Source: an uncultured Oscillospiraceae bacterium
Lineage (GTDB): Bacteria > Bacillota > Clostridia > Oscillospirales > Oscillospiraceae
DNA: 45,931 bases
NCBI GenBank assembly: GCA_904395865.1
Contig: CAJFNY010000001.1
Span: 1-45,931, forward strand
Direction: 5' to 3'
The notes under the pieces are model-generated. The model worked only from the letters and a program-made list of their open reading frames with translations. It did no database searches and had not been told where the DNA came from. The position numbers and the translations under genes are program-made. Positions 15,797-23,140 of the stretch are shown in pieces; the stretch's first letter is position 1; each line of letters starts with the position of its first letter.

Positions 15797-17170
15797 TCAC
15801 CGCTGCCAGGCCCGCACCAGCGCCCGGGCGCCCTGCTCCAGCTGCTGGTCCGTCAGGCTGCCGAAGCCCAGGAGGACCTTGCCGTCGTACGGGCACGGGC
15901 CCATGAAGTACGGGGAGATGGGATAGACCCGGACGCCGTGGGTCAGGGCCGCGTCGCACAGCTCCCGCTCCGTCATGCCGTTGACGGCCTGGACCGTCAG
16001 ATGGTGGCCGGCGGCCTCGCCGATGATCCGGATCTGTCCCTCCAGCGGCGCCAGGGCCGCCACCAGCCGGCGGCGCTTGGCCCGGCAGTAGACGCGCATC
16101 CGGTTCAGGTGCGTGGCGAAGTGGCCGCGGACCAGGAACTCCCGCAGGGCCAGCTGCTCCACCGTGGACACCTGGGAGGAGAAGCGCCGGTACTCCGCCT
16201 CGTACAGCCGCAGCAGCTCCGGCGGCAGCACCATGTAGCTGACCCGCAGGCCCGGCGCCACGCTGCGGGAAAACGTCCCCAGGTAGATCACGCGGCCGTT
16301 CTCGTCGGCGCTCTGGAGGGAGGGCAGGGGGCGGATGTCGTAGCGGAACTCCGAGTCGTAGTCGTCCTCGATGATATACCGGAAGCGGCCGCTGCCCGCC
16401 CAGTTCAGCAGCTTGACCCGCCGCCCCATGGGCATGCTCAGGCCCAGGGGATACTGGTGGGACGGCGTGGTATACAGCAGCACGTCGTCCAACGCCTCCA
16501 GCGGCTCCACCAGGACGCCCTGCTTGTCGATCTCCGCCGGGCGCACCGGGTGGCCCATGCGGGCGAAGAGCCGGTACGCCTGGTTGTAGACGGGGTTCTC
16601 CACGGCCACGGTGCAGCGGTTGGGCAGGAGGTAGCTGAGCATGGAGAGGAGGCTGTCGGTGCCGGCGCCGAGGATCAGCTGCTCCACGGAGCATCGGACA
16701 CCGCGGGCCTCGTACAGGTAGTCGGCCACGGCCCGGCGCAGCCCCGGGTCGCCCTGGGGGGCCGTCCGCTCCAGGGACGCCGGGTCCTCCAGCGCACTGC
16801 GCAGCAGCCGCTGCCAGACGGAGAAGGGGAACTTCTCCCGCGCCGCGCCGCCGGGCCGGAAGTCCACCGCCACCGCGTCCGGCTGCGCCGGCTGCGTCTC
16901 CGGCCGCCGCCCGGGCAGGGAGAGCTTCTGCAGCGCGTCGATGACACAGACGTAGTACCCGCTGCGGGGGCGGGACTCCACGAAACCCTCCGACTGCAGC
17001 TGGCTGTAGGCCCCGTCCACGGTGTTGACGCTGACGCCCAGCTGAGAGGCCAGCGCCCGCCTGGAGGGCAGCCGTGCGCCGGCAGGCAGCGTCCCGGCCT
17101 GGATCTGGTCCCGGAGCTGCCGGTAGATGGCCACGTACAGCGGTTCGTCGCCGCCGGGCAGGATTACCAC
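15797..17170 (-). CDS. MocR/PdxR-type regulator with Arg at the PLP-lysine position
   Basis: 457 residues from the GTG at 17170 (AGGTGA upstream). The frame runs up to 17227, but that part lies inside the terminator of the upstream gene. Residues ~10-75 are a GntR winged helix (LPSRRALASQLGVSVNTVDGAYSQL). Residues ~115-457 are a fold-type I aminotransferase domain with ENPVYNQAY, TTPSHQYPLG and EDDYDSEFRYD. The lysine that holds PLP, normally in a GTFSK motif, is replaced: the sequence reads GTFSRSVAPGLR. The Asp expected to contact the pyridine nitrogen is kept. It may bind PLP non-covalently, bind another ligand, or be ligand-blind. Target unknown; no pdxS/T or gab genes are nearby. Confidence 0.85.
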   Translation of the reverse strand: MVILPGGDEPLYVAIYRQLRDQIQAGTLPAGARLPSRRALASQLGVSVNTVDGAYSQLQSEGFVESRPRSGYYVCVIDALQKLSLPGRRPETQPAQPDAVAVDFRPGGAAREKFPFSVWQRLLRSALEDPASLERTAPQGDPGLRRAVADYLYEARGVRCSVEQLILGAGTDSLLSMLSYLLPNRCTVAVENPVYNQAYRLFARMGHPVRPAEIDKQGVLVEPLEALDDVLLYTTPSHQYPLGLSMPMGRRVKLLNWAGSGRFRYIIEDDYDSEFRYDIRPLPSLQSADENGRVIYLGTFSRSVAPGLRVSYMVLPPELLRLYEAEYRRFSSQVSTVEQLALREFLVRGHFATHLNRMRVYCRAKRRRLVAALAPLEGQIRIIGEAAGHHLTVQAVNGMTERELCDAALTHGVRVYPISPYFMGPCPYDGKVLLGFGSLTDQQLEQGARALVRAWQR

Positions 17171-17212
17171 GGAATCACCTGACTTTCTGGCCGGAACCCG
17201 GCCGATTTCCCG

Positions 17213-17250
17213 GGAAAAACGGCGCACGGCAGTCGACTTTGCCGTGCGCC
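17213..17250 (-). terminator. Rho-independent terminator of the TPM gene
   Basis: Read on the minus strand, GGCGCACGGCA pairs with TGCCGTGCGCC (17250-17240 and 17231-17221), followed by GTTTTTC. It ends the xpaC-telA-TPM unit and rules out the longest MocR start. Confidence 0.85.
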
Positions 17251-17278
17251 GCAGACGTATGGATGGTTGAAAGGCGCC

Positions 17279-18202
17279 TCAGCCGCCGAAGCCGCCTCCG
17301 CGGCCCCCGCCGCCGAAACCGCCCCCGCCGAAGCCGCCGCCTCCGCCGCCGAAGCCGCCCCCGCGGCCCCCGCCGCCGAAGCCGCCTCCGCCGAAGCCGC
17401 CGCTTCCTCCGAAGCCACCGCCAAAGCCGTCAAAGGGGCCGCGGTGGTTGCGGTGGGACGGTCCGGGCGGCGGCGGGCGCCGGGGCCGGATGGGTCCGCC
17501 TGGAAAGCGGTGCGGGAAGAAGATCGGCCCCCAGTAGGGCCCCCAGAATCCGTACCCGGAGACACGGCCGCCGACACCCATGGAGGCGAAGGCGATCGCC
17601 ACCACAATGAGCACCACCACCAGCACCGTCAGCACGCCGCCGAGGCTCACGCCGCTCTGCTGGGGGGAGAGGTTGTCCTCATACCAGGTGAACATGTCGC
17701 GGTACAGCTCCGGCAGCAGGCCGTCGGCCTCCGCCGTCACGGAGCCGGCCCCGAAAGACGACGTGACGATGGCCTGGAAGTCGCTGTCCAGATACCCGGC
17801 AATGTCCTGGCCGGGCTGGAGGTACCAGTTGTCGGTGCCGGTGTCGATCAGCAGGATCATGTCCACGCCGCTGAGCTCCGCGTCGTTGGCGATCTGCACG
17901 GCCCGGTCCGCCAGGGTCATGCCGCCGGCGTCCGTCTCCGTGACCAGGGCGACGATGCTGCCGTACGCCTGGTCCATGGCGGCCAGGACGACGGCCACCT
18001 CCCGCTCCGTGTCGTCGGAGAGGATGTTCGCCCCGTCGTCAATCCAGCCCAGGTAGGCCGCGTAGTTCTCCCGGCCGTACTCCAGCGGCGCCAGGTCGGC
18101 CGCCGTCTCATTTGGCCGGGTCACAAAGCCGTAGACGCAGCAGCCGGCGATCACCAGGACCGTAAGGATCACAGCCACCGTGTGGTTTTTGAAAAATTTC
18201 AT
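17279..18202 (-). CDS. TPM-domain membrane protein with Gly-rich tail
   Basis: 307 residues. An N-terminal helix (VAVILTVLVIAGCCVYGF) anchors it. Residues ~50-170 match the TPM fold (ANILSDDTEREVAVVLAAMDQAYGSIVALVTE...GVDMILLIDTGTDNWYLQPGQDIAGYL). A second helix (VLTVLVVVLIVVAIAFASM) lies near 205. The last ~75 residues are a Pro/Arg-rich stretch and then almost pure Gly-Phe-Gly-Arg repeats, a low-complexity tail common in this family. TPM proteins are envelope-associated and often lie beside telA. It follows telA by 31 bases. The role is unknown; a stress or repair function at the membrane is inference. Confidence 0.85.
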   Translation of the reverse strand: MKFFKNHTVAVILTVLVIAGCCVYGFVTRPNETAADLAPLEYGRENYAAYLGWIDDGANILSDDTEREVAVVLAAMDQAYGSIVALVTETDAGGMTLADRAVQIANDAELSGVDMILLIDTGTDNWYLQPGQDIAGYLDSDFQAIVTSSFGAGSVTAEADGLLPELYRDMFTWYEDNLSPQQSGVSLGGVLTVLVVVLIVVAIAFASMGVGGRVSGYGFWGPYWGPIFFPHRFPGGPIRPRRPPPPGPSHRNHRGPFDGFGGGFGGSGGFGGGGFGGGGRGGGFGGGGGGFGGGGFGGGGRGGGFGG

Positions 18203-18233
18203 GGAATCACCGTCCTGTGGCGGGATGGATGGC

Positions 18234-19382
18234 TCAGCCGCGGACCTCCAGCAGCTTCTGCTTCAGCTCGCCCTCGATGCGCCGCAGCTCGGTCTCGGCC
18301 TCGCGGCGCTTCTTGGCGCCGTCGGTCTGGATCTGCAGCACCTCGTCCAGGGTGGAGATGAGGCTCTCGTTGGTGTGCTTCAGCGTCTCCACGTCCACAA
18401 TGCCCCGCTCGGAGGCCTTGGCCGTCTCGACGGTGGCCATTTTCAGCTTGTCGGCGTTCTTCTTCAGCAGCTCGTTCGTCATGTCCGTAACCTGCCGCTC
18501 GGCCTCGATGGCCTGCTGGGAGTGCTGCACACCCAGGGCCAGCACCATCTGGCTCTTCCAGAGGGGGATGGTGTTGATGATCGTGGTCTGGATCTTCTCG
18601 GTCATGACCGTGTTGTTGTTCTGGATCAGCCGGATCTGCGGCGCCATCTGCATGGAAATCACGCGGGTCAGCTCCAGGTCGTGGAGCTTCTTCTCAAACC
18701 GCTGGCAGAGGTTGGCGAAGTCGTTGGCCGCCTGGGCGTCCTCGGCGGCGCCGGAGGCCTGGGCCTTCTGCTGCAGCTGCACCAGAGTGGTGGCGCGCTC
18801 GTGCTCCAGCTTCTCGCGGCCGGCCAGAATATACATGGTCAGCTGCTTGTAGTATTCCAGGTTCTTGTCGTACATCTGGTCGAGAATCGCGATGTCCTTC
18901 ATCAGCGTGATCTGGTGCTTCTCCAGCTGCTCGGCGATCCGGTCCACGTTGACCTCGACCTTCTCGTACCGGGTCTTGAGCACCTCGATGCGCTTGCCGG
19001 CCTTGCGGAAGAGGCCCAGGAAGCCCTTCTTCTCCTCCTCCTCGGCGTCGAAGCCCTTGAGCTCCACCATCAGGCCGCTGATCATGTCGCCAACCTCGCC
19101 CATGTCCTTCGTGCGGACCGAGTCCAGCGCCGACTCGGAGAAGTCAGTGATGTTCTTCTGAGCGGCCACGCCGTACTGGAGGATCTGCGTGGAGTTCGTC
19201 AGATCAATCTGCTGGGCAAAGCTGTGCACCGCCTGCTGCTCCGCGGGCGACAGGGCCGCCAGCTCCGGGCCGGCCTCGGGGGCCGCCGGCTTCTGCGGCG
19301 CCACAGCCGTCTCCGGCGGCACCGCGGGAGCCGTTCCGTTCAGGTCGGGCGTCAGGGTCAGCTGGGGGATTTTTTCATCCAT
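18234..19382 (-). CDS. telA: TelA-family (toxic anion resistance) protein
   Basis: 382 residues from the ATG at 19382, preceded by GAAGGAGAG. After an N-terminal Pro/Ala-rich stretch it is almost wholly helical. Family landmarks are DSVRTKDMGEVGDMISGLMVELKGF, KGFLGLFRKAGKRIEVLKTRYEKVEVNVD, LEHQ-like coiled coils, and VISMQMAPQIRLIQNNNTVMTEKIQTTIINTIPLWKSQM shortened here to its recognisable pieces (QIRLIQNNN, NTIPLWKSQM). TelA proteins are linked to tellurite, bacteriocin and envelope-stress tolerance, but the biochemistry is unclear. Its start overlaps xpaC by 8 bases, giving the usual xpaC-telA pair. Confidence 0.93.
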   Translation of the reverse strand: MDEKIPQLTLTPDLNGTAPAVPPETAVAPQKPAAPEAGPELAALSPAEQQAVHSFAQQIDLTNSTQILQYGVAAQKNITDFSESALDSVRTKDMGEVGDMISGLMVELKGFDAEEEEKKGFLGLFRKAGKRIEVLKTRYEKVEVNVDRIAEQLEKHQITLMKDIAILDQMYDKNLEYYKQLTMYILAGREKLEHERATTLVQLQQKAQASGAAEDAQAANDFANLCQRFEKKLHDLELTRVISMQMAPQIRLIQNNNTVMTEKIQTTIINTIPLWKSQMVLALGVQHSQQAIEAERQVTDMTNELLKKNADKLKMATVETAKASERGIVDVETLKHTNESLISTLDEVLQIQTDGAKKRREAETELRRIEGELKQKLLEVRG

Positions 19383-20058
19383 CGGTCGTCTCTCCTTCGT
19401 CGGTAAAGTCATCCTGGCCGGTCAGGCCCTGGCTCTTGAGCATCTGTTCCATCACCGAGATCTCGGCGTTGATGTCCACCAGGTCCGGCGCAAACAGGCT
19501 GTCCAGCAGCTTGCGGAAGGCCTTCTGAATCATGGCAATGCTCCGGCGGATCTTGTCCATGGCCTCGGACACGTCGCTGCCGCGGTCCATGCCCAGAGAC
19601 TGGAGCTGGACGTACCGCTCCAGCAGCCGGAGGGTGGTGGGCAGGTAGTAATTCAGGAACTGGCGGCAGCGCTTGACCTGGCGCTTGTCGGCCGCCAGCT
19701 GCTGGAAGATCTTCGCAATGGTCGACTCCAGATCCAGCAGGGAGGCGGAGAGGACCTTGTCCGGAATGTCGTCGTTGAACTTCCGGATCCGGCGCACCGC
19801 GTCGCGCCCCTGGAGAATGACCTCGTCCAGCTCGGCGTCGCCGGTGTCCGGCGGCGTCTCGGGGACCTCCACCTGGACGACCTTCCCCGGGAAGGCCGCC
19901 TTCATCAGCAGGAACACCCCCGCAGAGATGGCCGCGCACAGCAGCAGCTGCGGCACCGAATGCAGGCCGAACAGCAGCGTGTAGAGCAGCCATACGGCAG
20001 CCACCGAATAGACCGGGGCCACCGACGGCCGGCGGACCGTTTTCATGGGCTTCACCAT
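19375..20058 (-). CDS. xpaC: XpaC-like protein (5-bromo-4-chloroindolyl phosphate hydrolysis family)
   Basis: 227 residues from the ATG at 20058 (MVKPMKTVRRPSVAPVYSVAAVW), which has GGGAAG upstream. An ATG at 20088 lies inside the predicted -10 box and is rejected. Two adjacent helices (SVAAVWLLYTLLFGLHSV and LLLCAAISAGVFLLMKAAF) are followed by a long helical cytoplasmic part (residues ~85-215) with the family pattern FNDDIPDKVLSASLLDLE and FLNYYLPTTLRLLERY. It is the standard partner of TelA. The historical enzymatic name reflects an overexpression phenotype, not a proven activity. Confidence 0.88.
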   Translation of the reverse strand: MVKPMKTVRRPSVAPVYSVAAVWLLYTLLFGLHSVPQLLLCAAISAGVFLLMKAAFPGKVVQVEVPETPPDTGDAELDEVILQGRDAVRRIRKFNDDIPDKVLSASLLDLESTIAKIFQQLAADKRQVKRCRQFLNYYLPTTLRLLERYVQLQSLGMDRGSDVSEAMDKIRRSIAMIQKAFRKLLDSLFAPDLVDINAEISVMEQMLKSQGLTGQDDFTDEGETTDG

Positions 20059-20086
20059 CGCTTCCCGAAGGGTAAATTTCAGTTTC

Positions 20087-20115
20087 ATCTTACCGCCGAA
20101 CCGCCCGGAAGTCAA
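20087..20115 (-). promoter_or_regulatory. Promoter of xpaC-telA-TPM
   Basis: On the minus strand TTGACT (20115-20110), 17 bp, TAAGAT (20092-20087). The start of transcription would be near 20080, downstream of the first possible ATG, which decides the xpaC start in favour of 20058. Confidence 0.7.
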
Positions 20116-20128
20116 GACCGTTCGCCCG

Positions 20129-20157
20129 TTGACACCTGCGGAGGCAGCGGATATAAT
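20129..20157 (+). promoter_or_regulatory. Consensus promoter upstream of rpe
   Basis: TTGACA (20129-20134), 17 bp, TATAAT (20152-20157): a full consensus match. It is back to back with the xpaC promoter, 14 bases apart. Confidence 0.9.
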
Positions 20158-20163
20158 AATAAG

Positions 20164-20336
20164 GAATCCCGAAAGCACCCAACGGGGCCGCCCAGGCCGG
20201 GCGGCCCCTATCTGAAGCGGCCGGCAGGATCCTCTGCGCGGGAGCCGAGAGCCGCCCCCTGCCGTGTGGGCCGCATACCCATACCTATGCTGCCGCAGGC
20301 CCGCCTGTGACAGAATTCGAGCCCGGAGGTCTTTTT
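20164..20336 (+). promoter_or_regulatory. Long structured leader of rpe
   Basis: About 170 transcribed bases precede rpe. Near the 5' end GGGGCCGCCC (20184-20193) pairs perfectly with GGGCGGCCCC (20199-20208) over an AGGCC loop, with no T tail. The rest is GC-rich, has no convincing leader peptide, and matches no riboswitch I recognise. It could attenuate transcription, stabilise the mRNA, or yield a small RNA. Confidence 0.45.
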
Positions 20337-20990
20337 ATGATTAAAGTAGCCCCTTCCATTCTGTCCGCCGACTTCAACAACCTGGGTCGGGACATCCAGG
20401 CGCTGAAGGACACCGGCGCCGACTACGTCCATTTCGACGTGATGGACGGCCTGTTCGTTCCCAATCTCTCCTTCGGCCTGCCGGTGCTGGAGTGCGTCCG
20501 GAAAATCACCGACCTGGTGCTGGACGTCCACCTGATGATCGACCGGCCGGTCCGCTACGTGGAGCGGTTCTGCCAGGCCGGGGCCGACATCGTCACCGTC
20601 CATGTGGAGGCCGACACCGCCGAGAACACCCGCGCCGCCCTGGAGAAGATCGTCGCCTGCGGCAAGCGGGCCGCCGTCTGCGTCAAACCGGCCACGCCGG
20701 CCGAGGCGGTGCTGCCGTTCCTGGACCTGTGCAGCATGGTGCTGGTGATGACCGTGGAGCCCGGCTTCGGCGGCCAGTCGTTCATGGCCGACATGATGCC
20801 CAAGGTGCAGGCCATCCGCCGCTTCATCGACGAGCGCCGCCCCGGCTGCGAGCTGGAGGTGGACGGCGGCGTCGGTCTGGAGACGGGTCCCGTCTGCGCC
20901 GCCGCCGGCGCCGATGTGTTCGTCGCCGGCAGCGCCTACTTCAAGGCTGCAGACCCGGCAGCTTTCGTGGCCGCCATCCACGCCATGTGA
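20337..20990 (+). CDS. rpe: Ribulose-phosphate 3-epimerase
   Basis: 217 residues; GGAGGT sits 7 bases before the ATG. The enzyme interconverts ribulose-5-phosphate and xylulose-5-phosphate in the pentose phosphate pathway. Family landmarks are complete: APSILSADF at the start, HFDVMDGLFVPNLSFG (metal-binding His and catalytic Asp), LDVHLMI, VEPGFGGQSF and the phosphate-binding EVDGGVG segment with the second catalytic Asp. Length is normal. It is the first gene after a consensus promoter and is followed 25 bases later by a DUF975 gene. Confidence 0.97.
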   Translation: MIKVAPSILSADFNNLGRDIQALKDTGADYVHFDVMDGLFVPNLSFGLPVLECVRKITDLVLDVHLMIDRPVRYVERFCQAGADIVTVHVEADTAENTRAALEKIVACGKRAAVCVKPATPAEAVLPFLDLCSMVLVMTVEPGFGGQSFMADMMPKVQAIRRFIDERRPGCELEVDGGVGLETGPVCAAAGADVFVAGSAYFKAADPAAFVAAIHAM

Positions 20991-21015
20991 AGTTTTTCCC
21001 GGAAGGAGGACTTTC

Positions 21016-21831
21016 ATGAATTATCGCGGCCTGAAGCAGGCGGCCCGCCAGTGCCTGCACGACTGCGAAGGGCATCCGCGCCGCCTGACGCTGCTGTTCC
21101 TGCTGTGCCTTCTGGGCGTGTCGCTGGGCATGGACCTCATCACCTACCTGCTGGAGCTTCAGCTGACCAGAACCTCCGGCAGCAGCTTCGACGCCGCGGG
21201 GCTCCGCGCCCGGGCAGACCTGTGGACGGTGCTCTCCTCCCTGTGCTTCTTCGTGGTGCAGATGCTGTGGAGCGCCGGATACCGTGCCTTTGCCCTGCAG
21301 CTGAGCCGGCGGAAGCCGGTCGCCTTCCGCACCTTTACCGTCGGCTTCCGGATGATCGGCCGGGTTCTTGCTGTCCAGCTGCTGCAGCTGCTGTATATCT
21401 CCCTGTGGAGCATGCTGCTGGTCGTGCCGGGCCTCGTGGCGGCCTACCGCTACCGGATGGCTCTGTTCATCGTGCTGGATAACCCGGACGTCTCCGCCTC
21501 AGAGGCTCTGGCCATCTCCTCCCGGCTGACGTACGGCCACAAGGCCGAACTGGTGCTGCTGGACCTGAGCTTCCTGTGGTACTATCTGCCGGGCTTCCTG
21601 TGCTCCATGCTCGTCACCAGCTACAACTACGGGCTGCTGCCGGCCGTGGCCTACACCGAAGCCGGCTACTGGGCCACGTACCTCGTCAACCTGCTGCTGC
21701 CCATGGCCATGGACGTGCTGGCGCTGGCCTACGTGGAAACGACCAACGCCCACGCCTACAACTGGCTGCTGACGCTGGACCGCGCCCGCCGCGAGGAGGC
21801 GCGGGGCTACCACATGCCCGGCGGCTATTGA
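21016..21831 (+). CDS. DUF975-family integral membrane protein
   Basis: 271 residues; GGAAGGAGGA precedes the ATG. Five or six helices lie at about 22-45, 70-95, 115-145, 185-210 and 220-250. The segment VVPGLVAAYRYRMALFIVLDNPDVSASEALAISSRL is the diagnostic DUF975 region (P-G-...-Y-R-Y-x-M-...-A-L-x-x-S). The family's role is unknown; its members are common in Firmicutes. It probably shares the rpe transcript. A strong hairpin follows. Confidence 0.85.
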   Translation: MNYRGLKQAARQCLHDCEGHPRRLTLLFLLCLLGVSLGMDLITYLLELQLTRTSGSSFDAAGLRARADLWTVLSSLCFFVVQMLWSAGYRAFALQLSRRKPVAFRTFTVGFRMIGRVLAVQLLQLLYISLWSMLLVVPGLVAAYRYRMALFIVLDNPDVSASEALAISSRLTYGHKAELVLLDLSFLWYYLPGFLCSMLVTSYNYGLLPAVAYTEAGYWATYLVNLLLPMAMDVLALAYVETTNAHAYNWLLTLDRARREEARGYHMPGGY

Positions 21832-21848
21832 AGATCACAGCAAAACGA

Positions 21849-21879
21849 GGCGGCCGCGCTGCGATGCAGCGCGGCCGCC
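21849..21879. terminator. Bidirectional terminator
   Basis: A perfect 14-bp stem (21849-21862 with 21866-21879) over a GAT loop is flanked by AAAAC on one side and TTTCC on the other. It serves the convergent DUF975 and HD genes. Confidence 0.8.
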
Positions 21880-21891
21880 TTTCCTGATTTC

Positions 21892-22437
21892 TCAGGGGCA
21901 GAAGGACCGCATGGCGGCCAGCGTCCTGTCCAGCAGCTCGTCGAGCTCCCAGCCCAGACGCTCGGCGCCCCGGGTGATGACGTCCCGGGAGCAGCCGGCG
22001 GCGAATTTCTTGTCCTTGAACTTCTTCTTCAGGCTCTTGAGCTCCATGTCCTGGACGCTCTTGCTGGGCCGCATCAGCGCCGCGGCGCCGATGAGCCCGG
22101 TGAGCTCGTCGGTGGCGTAGAGCACCTTCTCCATCTGGTGCTCCGGCTCCACATCGGAGCAGAGGCCGTATCCGTGGCTGACGACGGCGTGGATCAGCCG
22201 CTCGTCGGCGCCGGCCTGCTGCAGCAGCTCCACACACTTTTTGCAGTGCTCCTCGGGCCACTGTTCGAAGTCGATGTCATGGAGCAGGCCCACGACACCC
22301 CAGAAGTCCTCCTCTTCGCCGTAGCCCAGCTCCCGGGCGAACCAGCGCATGACGCCCTCGACCGTCTCGGCGTGCTGCAGGTGGAAGGGCTCGTGGTTGT
22401 ACTCGTTCAGCAGGCTCCAGGCCTCGTCTCTCGTCAT
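21892..22437 (-). CDS. HD-domain hydrolase
   Basis: 181 residues from the ATG at 22437, with GGAAAGGA upstream. It is an HDIG-type metal phosphohydrolase fold: HLQHAETVEGVMRW supplies the first His, LLHDIDFEQWPEEH the HD pair, and HAVVSHGYGL a further His. It is close to the uncharacterised hydrolases annotated as HDIG or HD domain-containing. A Lys-rich helix (LKSLKKKFKDKKFAAGCSRD) near residue 140 is typical of them. It lies 26 bases after a phosphoribosyltransferase gene, so a nucleotide substrate is plausible but unproven. Confidence 0.88.
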   Translation of the reverse strand: MTRDEAWSLLNEYNHEPFHLQHAETVEGVMRWFARELGYGEEEDFWGVVGLLHDIDFEQWPEEHCKKCVELLQQAGADERLIHAVVSHGYGLCSDVEPEHQMEKVLYATDELTGLIGAAALMRPSKSVQDMELKSLKKKFKDKKFAAGCSRDVITRGAERLGWELDELLDRTLAAMRSFCP

Positions 22438-22463
22438 GGATCGATCGTCCTTTCCGGTAAAAG

Positions 22464-23018
22464 TTACGCCCGGACGGTACCGTCGGCGTGGAACACCGGC
22501 AGCTTCTCCAGGTAGATGATGTCGTCGCGGTTCTGGGCGTCGCCCTCGGCCAGGATGGCCATCCGGCCGGCCACGATGCCGCCGGCCGCCTCCACCAGCT
22601 TCTCGATGGCCGTCAGGGACTCGCCGGTGGAGATCACGTCGTCCACCACCAGGATCCGCTTGCCCTTCATCAGGGCCGCATCCTCGCCGTCCAGATACAG
22701 GTGCTGCTCCTTGGCTGTGGTGATGGAGTGGACCGCCACGTCGAGAATGTCGCGCATATAGAGCTTCGGACCCTTGCGCGCCAGGAAGTACTTGTTCTGG
22801 CCGCTCTGGCGGGCCATCTCGTAGATCAGCGGGATGCCCTTGGCCTCGGCGGTAATCATGTAGTCGTAGGCCGGGGCCCGCTCCAGCAGGGCTCTGGCGC
22901 AGGCGCACGTCAGCTCCACGTCTCCGAAGATCACGAAGGCGCCGATGTAGAGGTCGTCGCTGACCCGGCAGATGGGCAGCCGCCGCTCCAGGCCGGCGAT
23001 GGTCATGGTGTGGTACAT
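22464..23018 (-). CDS. Purine-type phosphoribosyltransferase
   Basis: 184 residues from the ATG at 23018; GGGAGA lies 6 bases upstream. The PRPP-binding motif is VVDDVISTGES (~130-140), with the acidic pair followed by TGES. AEAKGIPLIYEMARQSG is the adenine/xanthine-phosphoribosyltransferase type of substrate segment, and DILDVAVHSITTAKEQHLYLD is its flexible loop. It is most like the adenine/xanthine PRTases of Clostridia, which transfer ribose-5-phosphate from PRPP to a purine. The exact base cannot be told from sequence alone. It has its own consensus promoter within the end of hydF. Confidence 0.88.
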   Translation of the reverse strand: MYHTMTIAGLERRLPICRVSDDLYIGAFVIFGDVELTCACARALLERAPAYDYMITAEAKGIPLIYEMARQSGQNKYFLARKGPKLYMRDILDVAVHSITTAKEQHLYLDGEDAALMKGKRILVVDDVISTGESLTAIEKLVEAAGGIVAGRMAILAEGDAQNRDDIIYLEKLPVFHADGTVRA

Positions 23019-23111
23019 GTGCAGTCTCCCTTCCCGGCGGCCTTTGCCGCTCCGATATCCGTTCGGTTCCCCGCGCAGGCCAGCCGTCCCGCAGCCGGCC
23101 CGGCAGACATT

Positions 23112-23140
23112 ATTATAGGACCCGGCACGGGAATTGTCAA
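23112..23140 (-). promoter_or_regulatory. Consensus promoter of the PRTase-HD genes
   Basis: On the minus strand TTGACA (23140-23135), 17 bp, TATAAT (23117-23112): full consensus. The -35 box overlaps the hydF stop codon. The predicted leader is about 87 bases. Confidence 0.9.
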
